Shown: positions 43,656 to 52,672, counted from the first letter of the stretch. The stretch: DNA of 64,000 nt from Candidatus Hermodarchaeum yapensis (GCA_016840405.1 JAEOSK010000008.1:28119-92118), one strand, 5' to 3'. Made by a program: numbers and translations. Notes: generated from the letters alone by a model not told the origin.

Positions 43656-44836
43656 CCATCCCCATTGGTCCCCAACACCCTGCGCTCAAAGAGCCGGAAA
43701 ACTTCAGCATTACTCTTGATGGTGAAATCGTCGTCGACGTCGACGCCCGGATTGGTTACGTTCACCGTGGCATTGAAAAAGCCTTTGAGAGTCGAAGTTA
43801 TAGCCAAAACGTATACCTTGCTGAACGCATATGCGGCATCTGCTCCCAATCCCACACAACATGCTATGTACAAGCTGTTGAAGAGATTCTGGATTTGGAT
43901 GTGCCACCCCGTGGCTTATACATCAGAGGTATCATGAATGAACTAAACCGGATTCATAGCCACATCCTCTGGCTAGGTGTGGCAGGTCACGAGATTGGTT
44001 GGGATACGCTATTCCATTATTCATGGCGGGACCGCGAACTTTGCATGGATATTATCGAAGAAATTTGTGGGAATCGAGTCAACTACGCCAACAATGTCAT
44101 TGGAGGCGTCCGCCAAGACGTGGAAAAAAGCCAAGTTCCAAGTATGGTACAACGCTTAGAGAAAATCCGCGAACGAATGAATCACTACTTGACTTTGATT
44201 TTAAATGACCAAGCCATTCTTGACCGAGCACTCGGTGTCGGTATCCTCGAAACCGAAATCGGAAGAGCCTTATGTACCACTGGTCCCACCGCCCGAGCCT
44301 CCGACATCAAATGGGACGTCCGAGAAACTCAGCCTCGCACACCCTATAAAGAAAGTTTCAATAAGCACTGGGAGGTCCGCACCTCCGACCTCTGCGACGT
44401 AGCAGGTCGCGTTGTCGTACGCATTCTCGAAGTTGTCGACGCCTGCAACTGTTGCATCGACTGGCTCAAACACCTCCCCGCCGGCGACATCGCTGTCCGC
44501 GCTCCCCGCCGCGTCCCACCAGGCCACGCCCTCAGCACCTTCGAAGCCCCCCGCGGCGAAGTCCTCCACTACGTCGTCAGCAACGGCACCGACAAACCCG
44601 AACGCCACAAAGCCCGCGCCCCCACCCTCGGCAACATCCCCGGCGTCATCGAAATCCTCAAAGGCGGACGAATAGCCGACATCCCCATCGCCCTCGCATC
44701 GATAGACCCTTGCTTCTCATGCACTGATAGAATAATCTTAGTTGATGAGAAAGGTAATAATGAAGTAAAGCCCTGGTCTTGGTTCCAAAAAGTCAGTCGC
44801 GAGACGCGGGAGAAAGAGAAGAGTTGGCGACGTTAG
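43631..44836 (+). CDS. Group 4 [NiFe]-hydrogenase large subunit (EchE/MbhL/NuoD-like)
   Basis: Both Ni-Fe binding cysteine pairs are present: RICGICSQSH (C68, C71) and DPCFSCTDR (C361, C364). This separates it from true NuoD, which lacks them. The fold otherwise follows the NuoD family (IGPQHPALKEPENF, GYVHRGIEKAFE, NELNRIHSHILWLG). It would work with a small subunit and membrane subunits to couple ferredoxin oxidation to H2 and ion pumping. The NuoH- and NuoI-like partners lie 6 kb downstream, and the small subunit is absent. Codons from about 44460 to 44690 end almost only in C, then the pattern stops abruptly. Confidence 0.92.
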   Translation: MAKPPTTLTIPIGPQHPALKEPENFSITLDGEIVVDVDARIGYVHRGIEKAFESRSYSQNVYLAERICGICSQSHTTCYVQAVEEILDLDVPPRGLYIRGIMNELNRIHSHILWLGVAGHEIGWDTLFHYSWRDRELCMDIIEEICGNRVNYANNVIGGVRQDVEKSQVPSMVQRLEKIRERMNHYLTLILNDQAILDRALGVGILETEIGRALCTTGPTARASDIKWDVRETQPRTPYKESFNKHWEVRTSDLCDVAGRVVVRILEVVDACNCCIDWLKHLPAGDIAVRAPRRVPPGHALSTFEAPRGEVLHYVVSNGTDKPERHKARAPTLGNIPGVIEILKGGRIADIPIALASIDPCFSCTDRIILVDEKGNNEVKPWSWFQKVSRETREKEKSWRR

Positions 44837-44928
44837 TCAACTAAGTAGTCAAATAAGTCCAAAAGTATCCAGTATTCTGTCTCTGATAGTGCATATTGTC
44901 ATTGCAATTACTATGACTCACTCTAATT

Positions 44929-47052
44929 CTATTGACTTAACCATTCTTGTACAGCAGCTTGTTTTTCTCCAGAAGAAGGTGGTGCGATATCAGCCCAGAA
45001 CCGAGTATCATTGTTTGAATCGATGTAGATTTCCCAGACAGCTGATACTCGTTCTGTTTCATATAAATGAATTTCTTTGAAAATATCCTGTATACTTATG
45101 CCAAGACTCTGAATTAGTTCTTGTTCGTCTTTGAGCAGTTGACAAGGATTACTATTGATAGTTTCGATCAATTCTTCCGCTAGTTTTTGATCTTGTTTTG
45201 TATTGGCTTCTGTTTTCAGTTGATCTAGACGTCCTTTTGTAAGTGTAATCTGTCTTCTGGGTTTATCGTCCCGAATAGTTTGGTATTGGCTTTCTCCATA
45301 TCGATAGATGAAATCCTTTTGTGTGTCTGTTATTTTTGGTTTGAAGCCGTATATTTCTGATTTAAGTCCTGCATCAAGAATCGTTGTGCGTTTAATTCCG
45401 AATTTCATTTGACCGTTTCTATTGACGAAGAAGCCGTCTTCGGGGATGACTTCAGCGATGTAGGCGCGTTTGACTTCGAGTGTTCCGTTGCGGATGGTTT
45501 TGGGTAGACGGAGGTTGGGATGAAGGTGTTTGTCACCTTGAGGTACACCCCAATTTTCGAGGAGGCGTCCGACGGGTGCAGAGACAGTTAGGCGGTAGCG
45601 TCCTCCTTGTAGTTGTTCGAGTTGGTAAGTGCAATCGCCGAGTTGGTGGAAGAGGTTTTGTCCGTAGACCATTCTGTCGAGGTCGTTTTTGTGGTAGGTG
45701 AGGATATGGGTATTTTTATTAATGTGGCAGTCGCTGATTGCAAGGGCTACGAGGCGGGCGCGGAGGTCGTTGAGTTGTTTGCCTTCAGGGAACCGTGGGT
45801 TTTGGATGCCGCCGCCTTTTTCAGGGTTGGCGATGCGTCCGATTTGGGTGATGTAGGGTTTGATGGTGGTGAAGGGTTGATGGGTGGTGTCGATGAGGAG
45901 GTGGAGGGTGTCGCCGTAGAGGTATTTGCTGTATTTGGTGGACCAGAGTTCGTAGGGAATGTTGCAGGTTTTTTCTAGATTTTCACGTGGGTGTTCGGTG
46001 AGTTGGTTGATGAGTTGTCCGAGTTGGGTTTTATTGACGTTGAGGCGGCGCTGGGCAGAGATGACGAGATTTTCTTTGACATCGGGTTTGAGATAGAGAA
46101 GTTCGCCTTTAAGGGCGTTGGGCCAGTAATCAGGGTCCTTGGTTTTTCGCCACAGGTAGAGGGTGTTATTTTCGACTGCGAGGCGGAGTTCTTCTTGGGT
46201 TGCTTCGAGGTTGAGCCGTTGATTTAGGAGATCTGTGATCTGGTTTTGGTGGTCTGTGATGGTATGAGCTATAGTGCAGAGTTCTTGGGGTCCCATTCGG
46301 TGGTAGGGTTTAAGTTCGGCGATGGTAAGGCGTTGGGTTGAGCCGTGGTGGTAAAGGGTTTCGATGGCGGATGCGAGGTTTTCTGTGGTTTGGTGGTTGG
46401 GGTGGTCGAGGAGGGATTTGAGGGTGTTGTAGACGAAGGAGGGGTCGAGGATGTGGTTTTTGGCTTCGTGGGGGAGTTGGGTTTCCCAGTGTTGGCGGGT
46501 GGCTTCATGGATGTTTAGGGTGCGTTCGAGGTGGGGGGTCTTTTCGCCGAGGGTCCAGTCGCGGATGCATCCCCAGGGGATGTTGGTGATATCCTCGAGG
46601 TCTTTGTAGGTGTAGTTGGTGAGAGTGTTGTCGTCTCGGGCTGCATTGAGGGTGCGGTGCCAGAGGGCATAAGTGTAGGCTTGGTTGAAGGTGTTGCGGG
46701 CTTGGAGGTAGGGGTGGCGGCGGAGGTCGTGTTCGAGGGATTCCCAGGCGGGTTTGCCGTAGGTGTCGAGGAGGTCGGCGGCTTCAGGGGTGTGGGCGAG
46801 GTCGTTGCGGAGGGTGTCCCAGTCTTTGATCGGTGTTCCACTGTCGTATTCTGATTCGTTGGGTTTGGATTTGTTAATGATGGAGCAGGGTGATGTTTTG
46901 TCAGTGTCCTGATTGGGATCTTCCCTGTGTGGTTTGTGGTCGGTGAGCATAAGTGGTTCAATGGGTATATTCTCAGTGGGGGCTTTATGCTCCTCAATTG
47001 TGGGGGGATATTCGTTGGGTGGAGGTTCCAATTTCAAGATTTGAAATTCCAC
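44929..47052 (-). CDS. LAGLIDADG-type protein with N-terminal helical/HTH modules
   Basis: From GTG 47052 the product has 707 residues. Two LAGLIDADG-like helices are LVALAISDCH (about residue 434) and KRAYIAEVIPEDGFF (about 528-542), each with an acidic residue near the end and a beta-rich segment between them. The N-terminal part has the YTYKDLEDI, IPWGCIRDWTLG, TPHLERTL pattern shared with the gene at 156. It overlaps the end of the upstream membrane protein gene by 19 bases. It is not inside an intein or intron, so a free-standing nuclease or regulator is likely. Extreme use of C-ending codons marks it. Confidence 0.65.
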   Translation of the reverse strand: MEFQILKLEPPPNEYPPTIEEHKAPTENIPIEPLMLTDHKPHREDPNQDTDKTSPCSIINKSKPNESEYDSGTPIKDWDTLRNDLAHTPEAADLLDTYGKPAWESLEHDLRRHPYLQARNTFNQAYTYALWHRTLNAARDDNTLTNYTYKDLEDITNIPWGCIRDWTLGEKTPHLERTLNIHEATRQHWETQLPHEAKNHILDPSFVYNTLKSLLDHPNHQTTENLASAIETLYHHGSTQRLTIAELKPYHRMGPQELCTIAHTITDHQNQITDLLNQRLNLEATQEELRLAVENNTLYLWRKTKDPDYWPNALKGELLYLKPDVKENLVISAQRRLNVNKTQLGQLINQLTEHPRENLEKTCNIPYELWSTKYSKYLYGDTLHLLIDTTHQPFTTIKPYITQIGRIANPEKGGGIQNPRFPEGKQLNDLRARLVALAISDCHINKNTHILTYHKNDLDRMVYGQNLFHQLGDCTYQLEQLQGGRYRLTVSAPVGRLLENWGVPQGDKHLHPNLRLPKTIRNGTLEVKRAYIAEVIPEDGFFVNRNGQMKFGIKRTTILDAGLKSEIYGFKPKITDTQKDFIYRYGESQYQTIRDDKPRRQITLTKGRLDQLKTEANTKQDQKLAEELIETINSNPCQLLKDEQELIQSLGISIQDIFKEIHLYETERVSAVWEIYIDSNNDTRFWADIAPPSSGEKQAAVQEWLSQ

Positions 47053-47540
47053 CAATAGAGCTGAAGTAAGAGCCCTATAATGATGAGGATGATTCCAAAT
47101 CCAATGATAATGGTAGTTGTATGAATGTAAATTAGGATCCCACCAGGATCTGAGAAGGGAGACAAGGTGAGTGTGATGAAGCCATAGCCTGCAGAGAGGA
47201 TACCCATGAGTATGAGGGTGATAGGGATCAAAGGTTTCCAACGTGTTTCAGCTGTCATTTCATACCAGATGCTCCCTAGGATGCTGAGGCTGATGATTGT
47301 GTTGATAACAGTTTGAATCTGAATGAAGGTGCTGGAGCCTCCGCGATAGGTGAGGAGGGAGAGGATAAAGAAAAGTGCGTAGCTGCTGAACCAGTATCCT
47401 ATGATGCGTATTCCAAGTCGTAGAAGAGAACCCTTCTTTGTCCTTAAACTCCGGATTACTTCTATAACGATTATGAAGACCACTGAGAGCAGGATGAAAA
47501 TCAAAGGATATAATGGCCCCAGGAGCAGTATCGAATTCAT
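47034..47540 (-). CDS. Five-helix membrane protein
   Basis: The 168-residue product is almost entirely hydrophobic, with five likely helices (PLYPLIFILLSVVFIIVI, YWFSSYALFFILSLL, VINTIISLSILGSIW, LIPITLILMGILSAGYG, IYIHTTTIIIGFGIILI). No family is recognised. It lies between the LAGLIDADG-type gene and the next membrane protein gene, all on the minus strand and closely spaced, so an operon of cargo genes is likely. Confidence 0.6.
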   Translation of the reverse strand: MNSILLLGPLYPLIFILLSVVFIIVIEVIRSLRTKKGSLLRLGIRIIGYWFSSYALFFILSLLTYRGGSSTFIQIQTVINTIISLSILGSIWYEMTAETRWKPLIPITLILMGILSAGYGFITLTLSPFSDPGGILIYIHTTTIIIGFGIILIIIGLLLQLYWWNFKS

Positions 47541-47594
47541 ATTTTTTCCCTATTATTTTCTGATCCATATTTGTACAGTGTCTTATTTCTCCTA

Positions 47595-48071
47595 TTAGCG
47601 ACCGGGTATCATGACTTCTGCGGGAATTGAAACGTCAGGTGCATTCCACATTCGAAGGCGGAAGCCGATGATGAATTGGACGAGTATGGAGATGAGGGTC
47701 AGCAGGAATATTAAGTAGATTGAACCGAATGCCAGGGTGAAGGGCAGGCTGATTATTGCGAGAACGATGAGAATGGTTCCGCTTTTTTTCGTCCGGTGGG
47801 TGAGGTTTTGTTGGTTGATTTTGGTTTTCACTGTTTTGATTTGGTAGTTAAATTGCCGGTAGCCCAAGCCTATGAGGATCCATCCTATTGGGAAGATAAT
47901 TAAGAAGAGATTGAAATATCCGATGAATATGATGTGTAAGTTCCATCCCAACACCGTTTGCATAAAGTATAGCATAGGCAAGACAAACAGCATCATAGCT
48001 CCAGCGGAAATCAGGTGGCCAGCCCGGATCATGGGGTTGGGTGGATTTGCTGAATTATCTTTGATATTCAC
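47595..48071 (-). CDS. Four-helix membrane protein
   Basis: The 158-residue protein has helices near MIRAGHLISAGAMMLFVLPM, IIFIGYFNLFLIIFPIGW, ILIVLAIISLPFTLAFG and IYLIFLLTLISILVQFIIG, with a basic loop KTVKTKINQQNLTHRTKK in the middle. No known family is evident. It is the first gene of the minus-strand group that ends with the LAGLIDADG-type gene. Confidence 0.6.
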   Translation of the reverse strand: MNIKDNSANPPNPMIRAGHLISAGAMMLFVLPMLYFMQTVLGWNLHIIFIGYFNLFLIIFPIGWILIGLGYRQFNYQIKTVKTKINQQNLTHRTKKSGTILIVLAIISLPFTLAFGSIYLIFLLTLISILVQFIIGFRLRMWNAPDVSIPAEVMIPGR

Positions 48072-48268
48072 CTCACACTCCCTCGATTAAAGCTAATCGT
48101 TGGCGTTCTAAATATCTTGTGAAAATGGCGAAAAATCTGCCGACAGGATGCAAGTTGATCAGCATTTGAAAATCAAAAGAGCCTAAGTCCCAATTAGATT
48201 ATATATCAAATAGTCCTTTCATCTACTGACGGGGGGCGTAAGGAGTCTTGGATGGTGCAAAGGATTAG

Positions 48269-48655
48269 GTGTTCATTGCTGTTGTTCTTGTGATTTTAGG
48301 GTATATCTTGCCAATGCTCTATATCACACTGTTTCCAGTAGTTACAATTCATTGGATAGATTCACTTCTCTTCACTTTTTTAAAAACGCCAAGCATTGGA
48401 TCTGTCAGCTTTGTTTGGTTGCTGCTACCCCTACCTCTCATTTTGGCCATTATTGGCTGGGCTGGCTTCTCCTATCGACCTCGCCTTGCGTTTCTCAGAA
48501 TCGGCTTTTATCCCACGAGCCTTCTCGCTATTCTCCTTCTCATATTCTTAGTCTATATTGCAACATTTCGTATAATCATAATTCCCATTAACGGAATCGC
48601 TTTCACCTGTGCAGCTCTGGCAGCACATCAAGCCAGAAAAAGACTCCCAAAATGA
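48269..48655 (+). CDS. Small four-helix membrane protein
   Basis: The 128 residues form four hydrophobic stretches (AVVLVILGYILPMLYITLF, FVWLLLPLPLILAIIGWAG, TSLLAILLLIFLVYIATF, PINGIAFTCAALAAH) with a short basic tail QARKRLPK. The start is GTG at 48269, weakly supported by AAGG upstream. It is divergent from 47595-48071, with 197 bases between that hold AT-rich promoter-like sequence. Confidence 0.5.
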   Translation: MFIAVVLVILGYILPMLYITLFPVVTIHWIDSLLFTFLKTPSIGSVSFVWLLLPLPLILAIIGWAGFSYRPRLAFLRIGFYPTSLLAILLLIFLVYIATFRIIIIPINGIAFTCAALAAHQARKRLPK

Positions 48656-48794
48656 AAAGCCGTTTTTCTCTTCGCCAAGGAAGCGCTTCGCAATCAACTT
48701 GCTTTAGCCCGTGACGCGGAAGGTACCGATGAAGCCAGATGTGCCTAAACCCAATAGTAGGAGCAAATTACTAAGTAGTTAGAGTTAGTGCTAG

Positions 48795-48813
48795 TAATTG
48801 CGATAAGCAATTA
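48795..48813. promoter_or_regulatory. Inverted repeat upstream of msrB
   Basis: TAATTGC-GATAA-GCAATTA is a perfect 7-bp inverted repeat 32 bases before the msrB ATG, a likely operator position. The preceding 48656-48790 contains no gene that I can support. Confidence 0.3.
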
Positions 48814-48844
48814 GTGGTTTGTCACACTTAATTAGTCGGTTGAA

Positions 48845-49246
48845 ATGAAGAAAGCTGGAGAAGTAAAGGACGAAGAATGGAAGAGGAAACTGTCAGAAGA
48901 AGAGTATCGTGTGTTGCGCGAGAAGGGAACCGAACGTCCCTTCACGGGAAAATATTGGAAACATAAAGAGAAGGGTAACTACAAGTGTGCTGGGTGTGGT
49001 GTGGACCTTTTTTCTTCTGATACGAAATTTGATTCGGGTTGCGGTTGGCCGAGTTTTTATGCTGCTCTGGATAAGGACAAAATTGAGGAGAAACTGGATC
49101 TTTCGCATGGGATGCGGCGAATAGAAGTCCTTTGTAAGAATTGTGGGGGACATCTTGGGCATGTGTTTGATGATGGACCTCGAGATAAGACGGGGTTACG
49201 CTACTGTATTAATTCCGTCTCACTAAATTTTGTAAAAGGCCTGTGA
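48845..49246 (+). CDS. msrB: Peptide methionine (R)-S-oxide reductase
   Basis: MsrB repairs oxidised methionine R-epimers. The catalytic cysteine is in [11 protein letters not shown], and the zinc site is formed by two CxxC pairs (CAGCGVDLF and CKNCGGHLG). The [11 protein letters not shown] and HVFDDGP signatures are intact in 133 residues. It accompanies catalase- and sulfite-oxidase-like remnants in an oxidative-stress-tinged region. Confidence 0.95.
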   Translation: MKKAGEVKDEEWKRKLSEEEYRVLREKGTERPFTGKYWKHKEKGNYKCAGCGVDLFSSDTKFDSGCGWPSFYAALDKDKIEEKLDLSHGMRRIEVLCKNCGGHLGHVFDDGPRDKTGLRYCINSVSLNFVKGL

Positions 49247-49294
49247 TGTATTGTATACATAATACTAATTTGAAATTCCGCCAATGTACTCTGT

Positions 49295-50650
49295 ATGTCG
49301 AAAAAGTACATGTATGGTTTTATCAACACCCAGGGTAAAATTGCAATTGGAGCGCGATTTGACGATGCTAAGGATTTTCATAATGGACTAGCGGCTGTTA
49401 AGCTTGGCGAGAAGTGGGGGTATATTGATAAAACCGGACAATTTGTTACTGAAAAAGTATTTGATTGGGTCCCTGAGAAACTAGATGAAGATCTTAATTG
49501 CGTGCAGATAGGAACGAAATGGGGGTATGTCAACAAAACGGGAAATGTAGTTATCCAACCCCAATTTGATAAAGCATTTCCATTCAGTGAAGGATTAGCA
49601 GCAGTATATTTTGATGACGGATGGGGATATATCAACACTACTGGGAAATTCCATATTTGGGGCTTTAATGCGCCGAAATTTCCTGCTGGAACAGGAATGG
49701 AATTCAATAGGTTTCGAGTGAAGGGGTTGGGTAAGTTTTCTGAAGAATGGGCGACCATTGAAGCATGGATGCAAGTAGTTCAAGAGGACAAAATCTTGTA
49801 TTCAGGTCAATTTATGGGGTACATCGACAAGAGGGGTGATTACGTTTTCCCTCCATTGTACAAAGAAGCTTTACCCATTCACAAGGATTTGATTGTAGTA
49901 AAAACAGCTAGAGAAGATCAAAAGGAGAGGTTTTGCATTTTTAATAGAAATGTTCTATCCAAGGGTTCAAGTGAAATGCCATATCGAATTCCACCGATTT
50001 TTGAAAAGGTCTATAGGCCTGTGGAAGATTTTTTCAAAGTTACTGTTACCAAACAAGAATTAGAGATTGACATTGATCTTGAAAACAATGTGAGAGTTAA
50101 TCTTGAAAACAATGCGTTCCATAGAAGCATTAACTCATCAGATATTTGCTTTTCAATATATCTATCCGCAATAGGTCGATTTAGAAATCCAACGAAATTC
50201 CCCTATGTTCGTGTTAATAGAGGACATGAACCACTCTACAACTTTATTGATGATTCGGGGAAACTAGTGTCACATTTATGGTTCGAAAGCGCATTTGAAT
50301 TCTCAGAAGGTTTAGCTGTTGTAAAAGCTAATGGTAAATGGGGAGCTATAGATAAAACGGGAGATTTTGTTATCAAACCACAACACGAATTTCTATCTAG
50401 TTTTCATCAGAATCGAGCAGCCTTTCTAAAAGATGGCAAAATGGGTTTTATTGATAAATCTGGTGCTGTTGTTATCCTCCCAACATATCTGAAGGTCGAC
50501 AATTTCAGTGATGGACTTGCATCGGTTGCATTGGGAAATGGATTTTTTGGTTATATTGATCTCAATGGGGAGATGGTTATAAAACCCGAAGTTTGGCTCG
50601 GATACTTTGCCTTTCACGATGGCATGGCAAAATATTGTAGGTTAGAATGA
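49295..50650 (+). CDS. WG-repeat protein
   Basis: About eight WG (KWG) repeats fill the 451-residue protein: YGFINTQGKIAIG, WGYIDKTGQFV, WGYVNKTGNVVIQPQFD, WGYINTTGKF, MGYIDKRGDYVFPP, WGAIDKTGDFVIKPQ, MGFIDKSGAVVILPT and FGYIDLNGEMVIKPE. Between repeats five and six a unique section lies around residues 210-310. There is no signal peptide. Such repeats form beta propeller-like or toroid structures and mediate protein binding; many are accessory genes acquired by transfer. The partner is unknown. Confidence 0.92.
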   Translation: MSKKYMYGFINTQGKIAIGARFDDAKDFHNGLAAVKLGEKWGYIDKTGQFVTEKVFDWVPEKLDEDLNCVQIGTKWGYVNKTGNVVIQPQFDKAFPFSEGLAAVYFDDGWGYINTTGKFHIWGFNAPKFPAGTGMEFNRFRVKGLGKFSEEWATIEAWMQVVQEDKILYSGQFMGYIDKRGDYVFPPLYKEALPIHKDLIVVKTAREDQKERFCIFNRNVLSKGSSEMPYRIPPIFEKVYRPVEDFFKVTVTKQELEIDIDLENNVRVNLENNAFHRSINSSDICFSIYLSAIGRFRNPTKFPYVRVNRGHEPLYNFIDDSGKLVSHLWFESAFEFSEGLAVVKANGKWGAIDKTGDFVIKPQHEFLSSFHQNRAAFLKDGKMGFIDKSGAVVILPTYLKVDNFSDGLASVALGNGFFGYIDLNGEMVIKPEVWLGYFAFHDGMAKYCRLE

Positions 50651-50760
50651 AAAATCAATTTATCCAGATGTCATTGTCATTCACATGCTCTTATACTCCT
50701 GTATTTGCTTCAGTGCGTTATTTCATCTCGAATCGATTTGATTTCAGAGAAAATTTCTTA

Positions 50761-50952
50761 CTATTTGTAGGCAAATCCGATGAAGTCGTCCGCTAGCCAG
50801 AAGTAGGGTTGTTTGCCGAGGGCTTTTTGACCCGCACTGTTTGCAGACAAGTTTGCCTTTCGGAAAGAGGGAGCGTTCAATCTTGGTATTCACGTAATCT
50901 TTTTGAAGTAGGATTCTTCGTGTTCTTCTACAACGATGACAAGGACTTCCAT
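50761..50952 (-). pseudogene. Small gene interrupted by an in-frame TGA
   Basis: From ATG 50952, with GAGGAGG about eleven bases ahead, the frame reads MEVLVIVVEEHEESYFKKIT. A TGA follows, then the frame continues with IPRLNAPSFRKANLSANSA and ends GKQPYFWLADDFIGFAYK at TAG 50761. The strong ribosome binding site and continuity after TGA suggest a recently broken small gene, or readthrough/recoding. No family is recognised. The rest of 50651-51120 shows no supported feature. Confidence 0.35.
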
Positions 50953-51142
50953 TTGCCAATATGCTCCTCCTCGAGTATTTTTTTAAACACACAGACAAAA
51001 ATATTCGTTAATAAAATTTGAAAGATGACAATGTGATATATGTGGTTAGAAGTGGGGTATGATTTCTGAAAATTTTGTGGGAGTAGAAGGCTTTTTTAGC
51101 AGAAGTGAATCATAATGGTGACCCACTGGAGTGTGCCCTAAC

Positions 51143-52258
51143 GTGGTGCTGGAAACAATCGTTACTATTGTTATGATCATAATATTCCCTGGGTTCCTTT
51201 TTCTGATGGGCTATGCGTTTTACCTTGAATGGGTTGATCGCAAATTCTATGCTGATCAACAACATCGCATCGGACCGACCCATACGGGTTGGCGGGGTAT
51301 TTTGCAGCCCTTTGCGGACTTTGTTAAACTCATGGCCAAGGAGGATGTAACCCCTGCGGCTGCTGATAAGGTTGCGTTCACTTTGACACCCATTCTAGCC
51401 TTGGCAATTCCACTCTCTGTGCTCATGCTTGTGCCCATTTCTGGCTTTTCGGGCATCATGTTCTTTGAAGGTGATCTCCTAGTGATCGGTTTCTTCAGCA
51501 CAATGTTCACGTTGATGCTGTTCATGGCAGGGTGGGCTTCATCGAACCGCTTTGGTTATACTGGGGCTGTCCGAGGCATCATTCAGATGCTCGCCTTCGA
51601 AATTCCTTTGCTCCTTGCCCTCTTCGTCGGCGGGATGGTCGCCGGAAGCCTAAGCCTCACGGGCGTTGTCTGGTATCAGGCGAACCTGGGCCTCCCCCTC
51701 ATTCTGAACCCTGCATTCTTCGCTCTATTCATCATCTTTCTATTTGCCGCTCAGGCAGAAGCAGAGCGCATCCCCTTTGACGCCCCCATCGCTGAAACCG
51801 AAATTGTGGGCGGTTGGGAAACTGAATTTTCTGGAAAGAAACTGGCTTTCTTCCGGCTCTCCAACGATTTTGAAGTCCTGCTTGGTGCAGCTCTGGGAGC
51901 GGCAATCTTTCTTGCCGGACCTCTCGGACCTGAAATTTTCTTTGTCTTTCTGAATAATCCATGGGCACACGTAACTATCGCTTCTGGCGAATACTGGGCG
52001 TTCATCTCAGCTTCACCAATCTTTAGTTTCCTAACAATCCCGGCTCTAGCAGCTATCTACTACACCTTCTGGTTTATCTTGAAAACCACGTTTATTGTAC
52101 TCCTCCTCTCGAACATCAAAGCCCTCTTCGCCCGCTATCGCATTGACCAAATTGCCCACATCAGCTGGACCTGGGTCATCCCCATCAGCTTACTCTTGGT
52201 CGGCGTCGTCATCGTCTGGCCATGGATAATGAACTGGTTCCTAATCCTAATCCCCTAA
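51143..52258 (+). CDS. Membrane subunit of group 4 hydrogenase/complex I (NuoH/EchB/MbhM-like)
   Basis: The eight-helix subunit forms part of the ion pathway between the hydrogenase arm and membrane. The NuoH-family signatures WVDRKFYADQQHRIGPTHTG, LQPFADFVKLMAKED, ERIPFDAPIAETEIVGGW and the FSGKKLAFFRLSNDFEVL helix are present. GTG 51143 follows GGAG by eleven bases; GTG 51131 is an alternative. It ends 18 bases before the ferredoxin subunit, with an AAGGAG site between. Its large-subunit partner is at 43631. Confidence 0.92.
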   Translation: MVLETIVTIVMIIIFPGFLFLMGYAFYLEWVDRKFYADQQHRIGPTHTGWRGILQPFADFVKLMAKEDVTPAAADKVAFTLTPILALAIPLSVLMLVPISGFSGIMFFEGDLLVIGFFSTMFTLMLFMAGWASSNRFGYTGAVRGIIQMLAFEIPLLLALFVGGMVAGSLSLTGVVWYQANLGLPLILNPAFFALFIIFLFAAQAEAERIPFDAPIAETEIVGGWETEFSGKKLAFFRLSNDFEVLLGAALGAAIFLAGPLGPEIFFVFLNNPWAHVTIASGEYWAFISASPIFSFLTIPALAAIYYTFWFILKTTFIVLLLSNIKALFARYRIDQIAHISWTWVIPISLLLVGVVIVWPWIMNWFLILIP

Positions 52259-52276
52259 GGAGTGTGAAAAGAAAAT

Positions 52277-52672
52277 ATGCCACGACCTGGAGCAATGGAA
52301 GGCGAAATCCTCGGCACCGTTCTCAGACGGAAAACTGCGACCATCCGCTACCCATTCCAAGAGGCTGTCCGTCCCGAACGCCTCCGCGGCAAAATCGAAC
52401 ACGACATCGAAAAATGCACGGGCTGCGGACTATGCAGCCGCGACTGTCCCGCCACTGCCATCACTATGGTTGAGTCAACCAAGACAAAAACCAAAAAGAA
52501 ACCAGAGTTTCGCTTTGATCGTTGTATATTTTGTGGAACGTGTGAAGCTGTCTGCCCAAAGAAGGCAATTACCATGTCCACCGCGTTCGAGATGGCGGCT
52601 TTCACGCTGGAGGATGAGCATTTGGTTGTGGTGTCGGAGGATCCAGAGCCCTCAGAGAAAGCCGAAGATTAG
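52277..52672 (+). CDS. Ferredoxin subunit of group 4 hydrogenase/complex I (NuoI/EchF/MbhN-like)
   Basis: Two [4Fe-4S] cluster motifs, CTGCGLCSRDCP and CIFCGTCEAVCP, pass electrons from ferredoxin to the small subunit. RYPFQEAVRPERLRGKIEHD is the typical NuoI lead-in. The 131-residue length is normal, with an acidic C-terminal tail. The first half uses C-ending codons and the second half ordinary codons, another internal switch point (near 52470). Confidence 0.93.
   Translation: MPRPGAMEGEILGTVLRRKTATIRYPFQEAVRPERLRGKIEHDIEKCTGCGLCSRDCPATAITMVESTKTKTKKKPEFRFDRCIFCGTCEAVCPKKAITMSTAFEMAAFTLEDEHLVVVSEDPEPSEKAED

Noticed and set aside
44270..44727. Ala/Thr/Pro-rich and Arg-rich frames overlapping the hydrogenase large subunit
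   Set aside because: Shadow frames created by the C-ending codon patch; the hydrogenase frame has all conserved motifs.
43631..44836. NADH dehydrogenase subunit D (NuoD)
   Set aside because: Both Ni-binding CxxC motifs are intact, so it is a hydrogenase large subunit.
45480..46854. Val/Gly-rich plus-strand frames
   Set aside because: They are the antisense of the LAGLIDADG-type gene, whose C-ending codons leave few stops on the other strand.
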